A DNA stretch of 64,000 bases from NCBI GenBank assembly GCA_027563935.2, contig CM050451.1:32813565-32877564 (forward strand), written 5' to 3'. The translations under genes were made by a program, and so were the position numbers. Below, piece by piece: positions 35,367 to 47,971 of this stretch. The stretch comes from Costus lasius. Taxonomy: Eukaryota > Streptophyta > Magnoliopsida > Zingiberales > Costaceae. Each line of letters begins with the position of its first letter. Position 1 is the first letter of the stretch. The notes under the pieces were generated by a model. The model did no database searches. It was not told where the DNA came from and saw nothing but the letters and a program-made list of their open reading frames with translations.

Positions 35367-35590
35367 ATGGTGCGCACTAGGAATAACCCTTAAGTTATTG
35401 AAACCGTGCAAGACCCTGCAACTATAGCCGATGTTGTGTCCATGCTAGCTGATATGAAAAAATCATTGGACACTTTAAACCTAAGAGTGGGACATTTTGC
35501 CCAACCCGATCCTGAACCTAATTTTCCTATAAACGCGACCCAACAGCAACCCATCCCCTCTCCTAGAAGAACAAATGAACACAATTAGCC
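35367..35590 (+). pseudogene. Gypsy-H gag, N-terminal piece
   Basis: ATG at 35367 reads MVRTRNNP, then TAA at 35391, then VIETVQDPATIADVVSMLAD and a Pro/Asn-rich stretch. It corresponds to the N-terminus of the Gypsy-G gag (MATRSGAPYG). It is cut at about 35590 by a G run and the Athila-type insertion and resumes near 43515. Confidence 0.75.
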
Positions 35591-35604
35591 GGGGGGGGGG
35601 GGGG
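35591..35604. repeat. Run of 14 G at the Athila insertion junction
   Basis: Fourteen consecutive G between the Gypsy-H gag and the LTR of element I. The right-hand host flank (43515 on) begins TTAGGGGGG, so a short natural G run may have been lengthened here. It hides the TSD. Confidence 0.9.
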
Positions 35605-37508
35605 TGTTGTGTCCGCAAGTGCACGGATACTCGAAGTAATAAAATAGATATCGAACCACAGAGACCTTGTTGCTAAGTACTGAATAATTGATCTCTCGCT
35701 AGCTAGGCAATCGGAAAATAGTGAATCAAACTATCAAAAAGAACACGGAGAAAATATCAGAGAAGGGATCGGGACTAGGGGTTCATCTACTTTAATTTCT
35801 AATGGCTAGATTAAGATAAGTGTCTTTCAATCCAATTTTATCATGATAAAGGTATAGTTTACCTCATAAATAAATTGTTTCGCTCTCGTGCAAATAGTCG
35901 TACAAAGAACCGATCTTCACTCTCGTGCAAGACCTATTCAATGCTGAAAATAGGTAAACGATCAACTAAGAACTCAAGGATCACTCTCGTGCATCCGAAT
36001 TCTAAAGTTGACAACCTCAAGTGGAAACTCAAGATCACTCTCGTGCATCAGAGTCACAACACAATTTTTACTCAAGGTTCTCTGACGACTCGATACTCAA
36101 TCTCTTGTAGCATCAAATCAAGTCTAAAATATTAACTCAATTCAAAGAATCATAAAATCAACAAGGCATTAAATTTCTCTAAGAATTAGAATTTGAAGAA
36201 CAACCTAATCTCTTACGATAATTCCAAACTTGATAATTCTTAGGGTTCCAAAATTCAAGCAATCAACTTCTCAGTCTATTTTGCAAAATTCTAAAACATG
36301 CTGATATTTATAAAACTAAGGAGAATTAAAGAGCAATTAATCACAAAAGTAAAATTATCACAATAAAATTAGTTTGACAAAATTAGGGTTTTCTAGTCAT
36401 TAAGAAACAAAGAGATTACACCCCCATGTCCCAAAGAAAGATTAAGCTACCATGATGAAGGAATAACAACAAAACATGTTTCTGTATGAATAGGAATCGA
36501 AAAGAAGATGAGAAGAGTTACAAAACAGTGTTGTAATGAAATTACAGCATCGTAATTGCCTAGAACAGCGCTATCACCGCTGTTTCATTGATTTTTCCTC
36601 CAATCGGAATTGTTTTGCTTTGAAATATCAGATGCATGTTCTCCTTCACCAGGCAAAGGCCGCTGTCAAATTTCGTGGCCGGAGGTGGTCTGTAGGCTGA
36701 GAACCGATGAACCCTAGTAATTCTGCCCCTCTCTCGATTGCCCCCTCAATACTAGATAAAAATTTATCCTTTTACTTTTTGGGTCTTCTCCTCCTAAATA
36801 CGAGTCCGTAGCATCTTTTGGATCTAAATTTGGAGGTCTGGATCAAAAGATATGGTCCACGCAAGTTTCGGGTCCATAAAAATCGCGTTTTTGAATGGAA
36901 ATTACGGCCGTAAAATATTTTACGGCAGTGCCGTATTTTGGTTCTGTAAACCCTGTGTCAAAATTACGGCCCGTAAAATGTTTCTCAACCGTGCCATAAA
37001 ATCGAACGAGTTCTCTAGTCTGAATTGACTGGGAAATACTGCACGTGGAATGGTTTACGGTAGTGCCGTAATTTCGGCAAGTGTCTCTATTCTGAAGCGA
37101 TCCAAATTACGGCAGTGTAATGCTTTATGGCGGTGCCATAAAATCAAGACAATTCTCTGATTTGAAAATCCACCAAAATACGGCAGGTGCTCCAACGTTA
37201 CAGTATTGTACCATAATAACGGTACCGTAATATATATTACGGCACTGCCGTATTTTGGTCATTTGTTCTGATTTGTGTGAAATTTGTTATGTGGACTCCT
37301 CTTGATGATGGTAACTCTTCCATGTTTTTGATTTTACTCGAAAATGCCTCAAAATAGTGCCTTTTTACCTGAAATTGATCAAAAACCAAAGATGGTGAAG
37401 ATTCCGAAGCATTTGGTAAAAAAAGTATACAAAATAAAGCAAAAGAGTAAGATTATGGTTCAAAAGACTACCAAATAAGTATGAAAAACACTATGAAATT
37501 TAGAGTCA
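35605..37508 (-). repeat. 3' LTR of element I
   Basis: 1904 bp, plus strand TGTTGTGTCCGC...TTAGAGTCA. It contains four CTCTCGTGCA strings at 35883, 35920, 35984 and 36038 and seven TTACGGC/GCCGTAA palindromes between 36902 and 37255. The other LTR is 1871 bp, with a deletion of about 30 bp near 43147. Confidence 0.9.
36902..37255. repeat. Cluster of seven TTACGGC...GCCGTAA palindromes
   Basis: Examples: TTACGGCCGTAA (36902-36913), TTACGGCAGTGCCGTA (36920-36935), TTACGGCCCGTAA (36964-36976), TTACGGTAGTGCCGTAA (near 37055), TTATGGCGGTGCCATAA (near 37125), AACGGTACCGT (near 37218) and TTACGGCACTGCCGTA (near 37238). The other LTR has a diverged set at about 42925-43262. In the fifth example both arms changed together (CGG/CCG to TGG/CCA). 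Confidence 0.85.
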
Positions 37509-39055
37509 TCAAACACATAAGGCTCAAACTTTGCTTGTCCTGAAGCAAATAAAGAAATCAATACCAAAAAAAATAAATTTTCACATGACGAATAAATTTC
37601 TAAAATATAATCATCCAAAGAAAAATTCGTTAATCTGACACAAAATTTTCAAGTAAATACATCATCTTTTGAAATTAATCTTTAAGACTCAAAAGTTCAA
37701 TCGAATAAAATTTCGCAATATGCATAGTCATAGAATTTCAACCTCATGAATTAATCTTGTTTTTGAGATTTTCATCCAATATGTTTTTGTTTACAGGAAT
37801 AGGATTTCCATACCTTTTTCCACTCTTTTTTTTTGTCCTCGACATTCTCTAAATCGATTATCACCTTTTTTTCGATGACGAATTTAGAGTATGTTGGTCA
37901 CATAACCACACATAATAGAACTCATATCTCATAGGTAGAAAGAATTTTCTTGAGACAGAGGAGTCAATGTCAAAGGGACTCTCTCTTGGCATGCATCTAC
38001 ATAGATACACACTTTTGCAATGAACTTCAATTCTTGTCTTAGGTACCATTGTGAACACAATGCCAAAAAGAGGAGTTATTATTTTTCTTTTTGTGGACTT
38101 CAACCCATGTCTTTAGGTTCCACTGTTAATTTTATACAGTGCCAAGTAGGGGAGTCATTCTTTCTTATGGATTTGGATTTCTTTTTCCCAACAAATAACA
38201 TAAAAGATTATAAAGATTAGCTAGATTAATCACTTGATATCAACTCTATAACATGTGCAAATATGCTCATTTTATTCAAAAGAATTATTTCACTTCAAGA
38301 TTGCATTCACTAAACAATGCATTTACCTAGAATTCATGCATCAATTAATGAAAAATTTCCAACAAATAGATTATATAAGAGAAATAAATTCAACATATAA
38401 AATCTATTTCCAATTTCCAGAAATTGATATGCATGATAATAGATTAAAAATTTTGGCATGGTGTTTCTAGTATTTTCAGAAAAATCCTTCTACACATCAT
38501 CATCATATTATGTCAACACAACTAAATCGAAATATCTATCAATAAAATCAAAAGGCGAGGATCCGTGGCATGTGAGCACAAGAAGTTTGAAGTATTCATC
38601 TTCCATTTGAACATATGGATTATCAGAAAAATACAAAGGATGGAATGCAAATGAATAGGAAGAAAATACTCACAGTGGTCTATTAGTCTGTGTCAGACCC
38701 AATCATCCTTTGTGTCTTCGGGTTCGAACCACCAAAGTATTTTTTTTTGACAAAATTAATTTTCACCTACAAAAAGAAAAGAAAAATTAGTGCTAAGTAA
38801 AAAACAACAAAAACAAAAAAAACTAGAGTAAAAGTGCTCGGGTTGCCTCCCAAGAAGCGCTAATTTTTGGTCATTAGCTTGACCGTTCAACACTTAGATT
38901 GGATCGTGCTTGTGTGTTTGGTCGCCATCCTGATTTCTCCATGTCTCGTTCAGGGTTCTCAAGAACATAAGGCTCAGACTTAAAACAGTGTCTAAATTTA
39001 CTTATGAGCTTTTTTCCTTTCTCAAACAACTTTGATTTTCCTCCCCTCCTTCGTC
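37509..39055 (-). other. Element I 3' internal noncoding region
   Basis: AT-rich sequence between the protease-region gene and the 3' LTR. I see no reverse transcriptase or integrase fragments and no supported gene. Short frames here have no recognisable domain. Confidence 0.6.
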
Positions 39056-41505
39056 TTATGAGCTCTTCTTCTTCGCTACTCCTTCCTGAGATTCTTTATT
39101 AGCACACTCAGAAGATGTATCAGTTTGAAAATCAGAAGGTTCATCAAATAAACTATGCATGTCACAAACAACATCATCATTAATTGTTTCTATGCTACAA
39201 CATGTCCCTGAGTGTGATGCCTTTTTTAAAGAATTAGTCAAATCAAATTCAATTATATCACCACAAATATCAAAAGTCAATTTTCCCTTTCTTACATAAT
39301 GAGTGCTCCAGATGTAGCCAAGAAAGGTCTACCATGTATAATAGGGTTTTTCAAATTATTTTCCATCTCTAAAACTATAAAATCAGCAGGTATGAAAAAC
39401 TTACCAATTTGTACAGGAATATTTTCTAATATACCAACCGGATGCTTTATTGATGAGTCAGCGAGTTACAAAGTCATTGAGGTTGGTTTGAGCTCTCCAA
39501 CATCCAGTTTCCTATAAAGAGAATAAGGTATTAGACTAACACTTGCACCGAGGTCACATAAGGCTCGGTCAAAAGCCATATCTCCAATAGAACAAGGTAC
39601 AGAAAAACTACCTGGACCCTTTAGCTTTGGTGGCAATTTATTCTGTATGATAGCACTACATTCCTCAGTAAGTGCTACAGTACCATGATCATCAATCTTT
39701 CTCTTATTAGACAAAATCTCTCTCAAAAATATTGCATAAGTTGGCATTTGAGTCAAAACTTCAGTAAATGGAACATTAATATAAAGTTTTTTAAGAACAT
39801 CAAGAAACATGCCAAATTGTTTGTCAAGTTTAGCTTGCACCAACCTCTGAGGAAAGGGTACAGGTGGCCTATAGGGTGTTGATGAACTAGGTTTACAATC
39901 ATCAACCTTACATGGCAATTCACCTTTACGTTTATCACCCTTGTGAGTTGACAAACTAGTTTGGGACTACTCATGTGCAGGTTGTGATTCCAGCACAGGT
40001 TCACTGCTAGTTTCAAGTCTTGGTTCTACCTTATCATCATCATCGAGAGATTCCTGAGGATCTTCCAATTGTTTCCCACTCCTAGTTATGATAGCATTGC
40101 AATATTCCCTAGGGTTAGGTTCAGGTTTGGCAGGTAATTTTCCTAGGGGTCTAGATGAAGTGCTAGTTCGCTGGGCAATTTGTGTTTCTAGCATTTTGCT
40201 GTGGGCAACAATACCATCTAGTCTAGCATTAATCTATCTAAGATTCTCGTTGGCATTATCATTCTGTTTTTTCTGAAAACCCATAAATTGTGTAAACATC
40301 TATTCTAGAGTGGGTTTATGGGGTTGGTCCTGGGTTTGAGCTCTTTGTTGGAATCCCCTATTTTCATTCTGCCTATTATCATGATTATTGCTCCTCCATG
40401 AAAGGTTAGGGTAGTTCCTCCATCCAGGATTATAGGTATTAGAGTAGGGGTCATTAGATCTACTTTGATTGTAATCCTCCACTGCATTAATTTATTCGAC
40501 AGCCCTATCAACAACAATCTTACCCTCTTCAGCACAGTGCCTATGATTTCCACAAATTTGACATGTAACAGAGGAAACAACATGAGTTTGCATTTGAAAC
40601 ATATCAAAACGATTGCACAGAGAATCTACCTTCTCAGTCAATGTACGCAAGCTATCATTATCAGTCTTACCATGTGGAGGGTGATAAAGAACTCCTCTCT
40701 CAGTAGTCCACTGATTATGATTTAGTGCCATTTCCTCAATCAATGTATAGGCTTCTTCCATGGTCTTGTTCAACAGGGCTCCACCTGCAGCAGCATCAAC
40801 AGTAAGTCGGGTGTTATAAAGAAGACCATAATAAAAAGTCTGAATCAAAACCCATTTCTCTAAGCCATGGTGAGGACACTTCCGTTGCAAGTCGTTAAAG
40901 TGCTCCCATGCTTCACTCAAAGACTCTCCATCCTTTTGTGCAAAATTTGTAATTTGATTTCTCAATCGGATGGTCTTTCTAGGTGGGAAGTATTTCATCA
41001 GAAATGTGTTAGAAAGCAGATCCCAAGTAATGAACATCCCTGGCAGCTGTGAATGAAGCCAATCGCATGCTCGGTTCCTATGGGAAAAAGGAAACAATCT
41101 CAATTTTAGTACATCATCAGAAACACCATTAATTTTGATTGTATCACATAATTCAAGAAAAAGAGATAGATGGATATTAGGATCTTCAAGAGGTGCTCCT
41201 CCATATTGGTTTTGTTGAATCATAGATAGGAACGCTGGTTTGATTTTGAAATTGTTCACATCAATGGCCGGCTTGGTGACACTAGAGTGAATTCCCTGTG
41301 AATTAGGGGCAGCATAGTCACGCAAATATCTTCTCTCGTTATTCACCATATTCAAAATATCTTCTTGTATCTCCTGTGATGTTTCTTGTAAATCTTCTTC
41401 CAGTCTTAACTTTCTGCGCACAATAAGGGTTATGTTAATTTCAGGATCCAATGGAACAAGCGGTCCTGACCTAAGACTCCAGCGCATGCAAAGTAGGTAG
41501 ATCAA
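39056..41505 (-). pseudogene. Athila-type gag and protease of element I
   Basis: The first 337 codons (41505 down to 40492) are an Athila-type gag: FKIKPAFLSMIQQNQYGG, LRLFPFSHRNRACDWLHS, LSNTFLMKYFPPRKT and a zinc-knuckle-like CQICGNHRHCAEEG. After stops at 40492, 40300 and 39967 the same frame gives NAIITRSGKQLEDP and an aspartic protease, with the active-site region ALCDLGASVSLIPYSL near 39530. A stop at 39466 and a one-base loss near 39300 follow, then a short acidic tail ending at 39056. RT-RH-INT never follows. The protein could not be made complete. Confidence 0.88.
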
Positions 41506-41619
41506 GTGATTTCAAAAAAAATAGAAAATAAACAGTAAGTAAATAAATAACAAAAAAATAGTAAATAAAAACCTAGTCTAGAAATACTCTCAATATCTTC
41601 AATATCAACAAAAACAAGG

Positions 41620-41637
41620 TCCCCGGCAACGGCGCCA
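41620..41637 (-). promoter_or_regulatory. Primer binding site of element I (tRNA-Asp type)
   Basis: On the minus strand TGGCGCCGTTGCCGGGGA lies six bases from the LTR. This is the primer site known from Athila-type elements. Confidence 0.88.
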
Positions 41638-41643
41638 AAAACT

Positions 41644-43514
41644 TATTGTGTCCGCAAGTGCACGGATACTCGAAGTAATAAAATAGATATCGAACCATAG
41701 AGACCTTGTTGCTAAGTACTGAATAATTGATTTCTCGCTAGCTAAGCAATTGGAAAATTGTGAATCAAACTATCGAAAAGAACACGGAGAAAATATCAGA
41801 GAAGGGATCGGAACTAGGGGTTCATCTACTTTAATTTCTAATGGCTAGATTATGATAAGTGTCTGTCAATCCAATTTTATCATGATAAAGGTATAGTTTA
41901 CCTCATAAATAAATAATTTCGCTCTCGTGCAAAAAGTCATACAAAGAACTGATCTTCACTCTCATGCAAGACCTATTCAATGCTAAAAATAGGTAAACCA
42001 TCAGCTAAGAACTCAAGGATCACTCTCGTGCATCCGAATTCTAAAGTTAACAACCTCAAGTGGAAACTCAAGATCACTCTCATGCATCAGAGTCTCAACA
42101 TAAGTTTTACTCAAGGTTCTCTGACGACTCGATACTCAATCTCTTGCAGCATCAAATCAAGTCTAAAATATTAACTCAATTCAAAGAATCATAAAATCAA
42201 CAAGGCACTAAATTTCTCTAAGAATTAGAATTCGAAGAACAACCTAATCTCTTACGATAATTCCAAACTTGATAATTCCTAGGCTTCCGAAATTCAAGCA
42301 ATCAACTTCTCAGTCTATTTTTCAAAATTCTAAAACATGCTGATATTTATAAAACTATGGAGAATTAAAGAGCAATTAATCACAAAAGTAAAATTATCAC
42401 AATAAAATTAGTTTGACAAAATTAGGGTTTTCTAGTCATTAGGAAACAAAGAGATTACACCCCCATGTCCCAAAGAAAGATTAAGCTACCATGATGAAGG
42501 AATAACAACAAAACATATTTATGTACGAACAAGAATTGAAAAGAAGATGAGAAGAGTTACAAAACAGTGCTGTGCCATAATTGCCTAGAACAGCGCTGTC
42601 ACCATTGTTTCATTGATTTCTCCTCCAATCAGAATCCTTTTACTTTGAAACTTCAGATTCACGTTCTCCTTCACCAGGTGAAGCTCTCTGTCAAATTTCG
42701 TGGCCGGAGGTGGTCTGTAGGCTGAGAACCGATGAACCCTAGCAATTCCACCCCTCTCTCAATTGCTCGCTCAATACTGGACAAAAATTCATCTTTTTAC
42801 TTTTTGTGTCTTCTCCTCTGAATGATGAGTCCGCAGCATCTTTCAGATCTCAATTTGGATGTCTGGATCAAAAGATATGGTCCACGCAAGTTTCGGGTCC
42901 GTAAAAATCACGTTTTTGAATGAAAATTACGGCCGTAAAATATTTTATGGCAGTGCCGTATTTTGGTTCTGTGAACCCTGTGTCAAAATTATGGCCCATA
43001 AAATTCTTCTCAACCGTGCCGTAAAATCAGATGAGTTCTCTGGTCTGAATCGACTAGGAAATACAGCACGTGGAATGGTTGACGGCAATGCTGTAATTTC
43101 GGCAAGTGTCTCTGTTCTGAAGCGATCCAAATTACAGTAGTGTAATGCTATCAAGACAATTATCTGATTTGAAAATCCACCAAAATACGGCAGGTGCTCC
43201 GATATTACAGTATTGTACCATAATACGGTAGCGTAATATATATTACGGCACGGCCGTATTTTGGTCTTTTGCTCTGATTTACGTGAAATTTGTTATGTGG
43301 ACTCCTCTTGATGATGGTAACTTTTCCATGTATTTGATTTTGCTCGAAAATGCCTCAAAATAGTGCCTTTTTACCTGAAATTGATAAAAAACCAAAGATG
43401 GTGTAGATTCCGAAGCATTTGGTAAAAAAAGTACAAAAAACAAAGCAAAAGAGTAAGATCATGGTTCAAAAGACTACCAAATAAGTATGAAAAACATTAT
43501 GAAATTTAGAGTCA
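41644..43514 (-). repeat. 5' LTR of element I
   Basis: 1871 bp; it pairs with 35605-37508 with many substitutions. Its plus-strand start reads TATTGTGTCC where the other copy has TGTTGTGTCC, so the terminal CA (minus strand) has become TA. Confidence 0.9.
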
Positions 43515-46500
43515 TTAGGGGGGAACTAGTAGGTCTAACCAAGGAAATAGAACATTCCAAAGAATAGAGACTCAACACCAAATCAACAACCCAAGGAGAT
43601 CCACGCCCATTATTGATGAGCCTCAAGTTGAAGAACCATTCGGTTGAACCCCTATCTAAACTAGGGAAGATGATGAGATGTCTAGGACTATTAGGCTTAG
43701 TCCACCTATTTTTGAAGGTGGTCTAAACACACAAGAATTTCTGAATTGGCAAGGCCAACGTTGAGCAGTACTTTGAGTGGGGAAGAATACGAGACACTAG
43801 GAAGGTTCAATGTGTTAAGTTTCTCTTGAGAAGATATGCTCAAATGTATTGGAACAGTGTAGAGGTTAAATTAGCTAGAAGTGGCATACCACCCATTACC
43901 ACTTGGAATGATATGAAATGGAAATTAAGGGAAAAGTATGTCTCTCCTTATTATAGACAAAGGATTTATGATGAGCTCTCTCAAATGGTTCAATGAAATG
44001 ATACCGCTACTAAATATGTGAGAAAATTCGAGGACCTCTTGGTCAAATGTGATCTACATGAGGATCAATGGTTGACATTGAATCGATTTAAAGGAGGTTT
44101 GAGGGCAGATATTAAGAGAGCTTTAATACACCATAGATGTGAAACTCTACAACAAGCCTATCACTTTGTTATGGACATTGAATATGATTTGCAACAAATG
44201 AGAGTCACCCAACCTAGGATCAACACCCCTACTGTTTTAGCCCCAACCAATCTCGGTCAACCATCATCTAAGTCACCCATAGTGGAAAGTACCCCTAAGG
44301 ATAAAAGGTCTACAAACCCACCTAGCAACAATGTTCAATGCTACAAGTGTTCTCAGCCGGGCCATATTGTGAAGGATTGTCCAAAGAAAACGTTACTCAA
44401 AGAAGAGTTGGAAGAAGTTGAAACTGGGTGAGTGGAAGTAGAGTTGGTGGCCTATGCTCCCGAGTACAATAGTGAAGAAGAACCCCCTTCTACCAAGGCA
44501 ATTATGAGGTGCACATATATTAAAAATGTCCATGCTAATGATTGGAAAAGAACTAGTCTCTTCTACACCTACACCCAATGCAATGGGAAGGTGTGTAAGA
44601 TCATCATAGACAGCGGAAGTAATCTCAATGTCCCATCAAAACAAGCTGTAAGCAAGTTCAGATTAGAGCAAGAAAAACACCCTAAACCCTATAGTATCTC
44701 TTGGGTTGACAAGACAAGTATCCCTATGGCATTTAGATGTTTAGTACCCTTGAAACTAGCCACTTACCAAGGAAGTATTTGGTGTGATGTGATGGAGATG
44801 GATGTGGCTGATGTCTTGATTGGTCGGCCATGGCTATATGACCTTGATGTCATTCATTATGGGAGAAGTAACACTTATGAGTTCATAGCTGAAAACAAAG
44901 AGATTATACTTATGCCTAGTTTACCCCGAGAACTTAGAGCATCCCATAAGAAAGGATAAACAATTGATGATAAGAGGCCTATCACCCTATTTAGGACCCG
45001 ACCTTTCCTACAAGCCACTAAGGAGACTGGTGCAATCTATAACTTTCTTGTGCAACCCACTAATCCTAGAATCCAACAAGAACAGCTGGCCATCATAACT
45101 GAGTTACTCAATAGCGGGCCATCACAACTCATCCATTACCCCATGTGAATTACCTTAAGAGTTACCACCTGAGAGAAGTGTTCAGCATGCTATTGATCTA
45201 GTACTCGGGGCCACCTTACCACACCTTCCCAATTACCACATGAGTCATACTGAACATGTTGAGTTAAAAAGGCAAGTGGATGAGTTGTTGGAGAAGGGAC
45301 TTATATGTGAAAGCCTCAGCCCATGTGCAGTTCCTGCACTTCTTACACTCAAAAAGGATGGAATTTGGAGGATGTGCATAGATTCATAAATAAGATTACT
45401 ATCAAATATAGGTTTCCCATACCCCAACTTGATGATCTTTTGGAGATGATTTTGGGCTCAGCTTGGTTTTCTAAGATTGATCTACATAGTGGTTACCACC
45501 AAGTTAGAATCCGAGAAGGGGACGAATGGAAAACTGCCTTTAAGACTCATGATGGGTTGTATGAATGGATGGTTATGCCTTTTGGGCAGACCAATGCTCC
45601 CTGCACTTTCATGAGGCTAATGCATCAAGTTTTGAAACCTTACATTGGTAAATTTTTAGTGGTATACTTTGATGACATTTTAATATTTAGTATGACAAGT
45701 GTGGAGCATTTAGAACATGTAAGGGCCACACTTGATCTTTTGAAAAAGGAGCAACTATTGCTGAACACTAAGAAGTGTGTCTTCTTGACACAAGAGGTAG
45801 AATTCTTGGGATTCCTCATTAATCATCAAGGGTTGAAAGCCACCCCTTCAAAAGTTGCTGCTATCTTAGATTGGCCAACCCCTACCACCCTAACCGAGGC
45901 TAGAAGTTTCCATGGGTTAGCCACTTTCTATAGGTGCTTCATTCACAACTTTAGTACACTTGTGGCTCCAATTACAGATTGCTTGCACCAAGGAAAATTT
46001 GAGTGGACCCCTACTGCCGAGAGGGCCTTCCAAGAGCTGAAAAGAAGAATTACCACTACCCCCATATTGAGGTTACACGATTTTGGTAAAGTCTTTGTTG
46101 TTGATTGTGATGCCTCAGATGTAGGGATAGGTGGGACTCTTAGTCAAGATGGACATCCTAATGCTTTTTTAAGTGAGAAACTGAATGACACAAGGTAAAA
46201 GTATTCTACCTATGATAAGGAATTTTATGTTACTATACAAGCATTAAAACACTGGAGACACTACTTGATACACAAAGAGTTCATTCTTAATAGTGATCAC
46301 CAAGCTTTGATATATCTCAATAGTCAAGTCAAACTGAATCCTAGACATGCCAAGTGGATAGAATTTTTGCAACAATATACCTTTGTCCTCAAACATAATG
46401 CTGGAATCCAAAACAAAGTAGCCGATGCCCTAAGCCGAAAGGTCTTGATTCTACACACTTTGCAAATTTCGGTTATTGGTTTTGACCGAATCATGGATGA

Positions 46501-47971
46501 GTATGCTTGCTGTCATGATTTCAAAGACATCTTTTATAATGTTGGGGAACTTGCAATACTGTATGCTACTTATAGTATTCATGATGGGTTCTTATTCAAA
46601 GATGGTAATTTGTGTATCCCTCGCATATCTCTAAGGGACTTCCTAGTTTTGGAATTACATGGGGGGGGGGGGGGCGCCAGACATCATGGGAGAGATAAAA
46701 CCCAAGCATTAATTGAAGAAAGGTTCTATTGGCCCTCCATTTACAAAGATGTTTCCAAAATTGTGAGCCATTGCCAAGTTTGCCAAATTGCTAAGACCCA
46801 CAAACACAATACCGGCCCATACATGCCCTTACCTATACCTGAAGACCACTGGCAAGACTTGAGCATGGACTTTGTGCTTGGTCTACCCAAAACTAGTACT
46901 CATCATGATTCCATCTTTGTGGTTGTGGATCGGTTCTCAAAGATGGAACATTTCATCCCTTGTAGTAAGACCACAAATGCTTCCCACATTGCTAGATTGT
47001 TTTTCAAAGAGGTAGTCCGCTTACATGGTTTACCATGCACTATTGTTTTAGACCATAACACTAAGTTTGTAGGACATTTTTGGGTGACCTTGTGGATACT
47101 TTTAGGGACAAAGCTGAATTTCTCAACTGTATATCATCCACAATCTGATAGTCACACTGAAGTTGTAAATAGGTCATTAGGAAATATCCTATGCTGCCTT
47201 GTTGGAGAACATCCGGGAACTTGGGATAAATTGCTACCCACAGCTGAATTCGCCTTCAATAGTGTTGTCAATAGGACTACCGGTGCCAACCCCTTCCAAA
47301 TTAACCTAGGATATCAACCACGTAAGCCTATAGATCTCGCACCCTTACCATCACCCTTTAAGACCAACCAATCTGCACTACATATAGTCAAGATTCACAT
47401 TGAAGTTAGGGACCACATTGCAAAACACACTCTTAAATATCAAGTTGCTGCTAATGCTCATAGACGTCGTGTTTCTTTTAATGAAGGTGATTTGGTAATT
47501 TTCAGGAATAGGAAAGAACGGCAACAAGGGAACAATCACAAACTGCAATCAAGAGGGATGGGGCCCTTCTGCATCATGAAGAAGATCAATGATAATGCTT
47601 ATACGTTGGACCTTCCACCGGCCCTTGGGATTCACCCCACGGTGAATGTGGAGGACCTCACACTGTACAAGGAACCTTTACCCATTACTGCACCATCTGT
47701 ACCAGCGCAAGCATGCAGAATTCTAGAGGAATAGCAATGTCTCACCAACAATTGAATCTAGCACTACTACCTTATCAAATGGAGCGACCACACCGAGCAT
47801 TGGGTACCCGAAGAAGAAGCACATCAACTCTTATCGGAGGAGCTAAAGAACTTTAGAATTAATTCTCCGGAGGAGAATTATGCAGCCCCCGGGAAAGCTG
47901 ATGCAGGGGCATTGCCAAGGAGATCTAAGAGAATCAAGAAGCCCCCAGTTCGTTACGGGATGACCACTTGA
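43515..47971 (+). pseudogene. Gypsy-H gag-pol, main part
   Basis: It continues gag with SPPIFEGGLNTQEFLNW, VRKFEDLLVKCDLHEDQW and zinc knuckle CYKCSQPGHIVKDC (near 44340). The protease has IIDSGSNLN (near 44605), the reverse transcriptase YFDDILIFS (near 45668), the RNase [13 protein letters not shown] (near 46100), and the integrase HHGRDKTQALIEERFYWP with SMDFVLGLPKT (near 46865). Then come GPFCIMKKIND and a chromodomain-like YYLIKWSDHTEHWVPEEEA (near 47770). Stops at 44429, 44957, 46196 and 47732 and a small deletion near 45386 break it. The final ~24 codons (RRSKRIKKPPVRYG, stop 47969) lie inside the 3' LTR. In the integrase the usual QTDGQTE motif reads QSDSHTE. Confidence 0.88.
46661..46674. 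repeat. Run of 14 G inside the Gypsy-H integrase gene
   Basis: It replaces GGAGGGTCTGCT-type sequence of Gypsy-G and encodes Gly residues (ELHGGGGGARHHG against ELHGGGSAGHHG). The frame is kept. Confidence 0.9.

Larger units (their letters stand above)
35605..43514 (-). mobile_element. Athila-type element I, non-autonomous
   Basis: Minus strand. LTRs at 35605-37508 and 41644-43514, primer site complementary to tRNA-Asp, gag and protease, but no reverse transcriptase, RNase H or integrase in the 4.1-kb interior. It interrupts the Gypsy-H gag. Gag and protease sequence and the primer site place it with Athila (Ty3/Gypsy). No clean TSD is seen because the left junction is a G run. Confidence 0.88.

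Noticed and set aside
35883..36047. CRISPR-like spacing of CTCTCGTGCA
   Set aside because: The repeats are only 10 bases, spacing is uneven, and the setting is a plant LTR. Reported as a repeated motif only.
37861..38470. Possible env-like gene in the Athila element
   Set aside because: Frames are 60-80 residues, on both strands, without signal peptide or membrane pattern that I could support.
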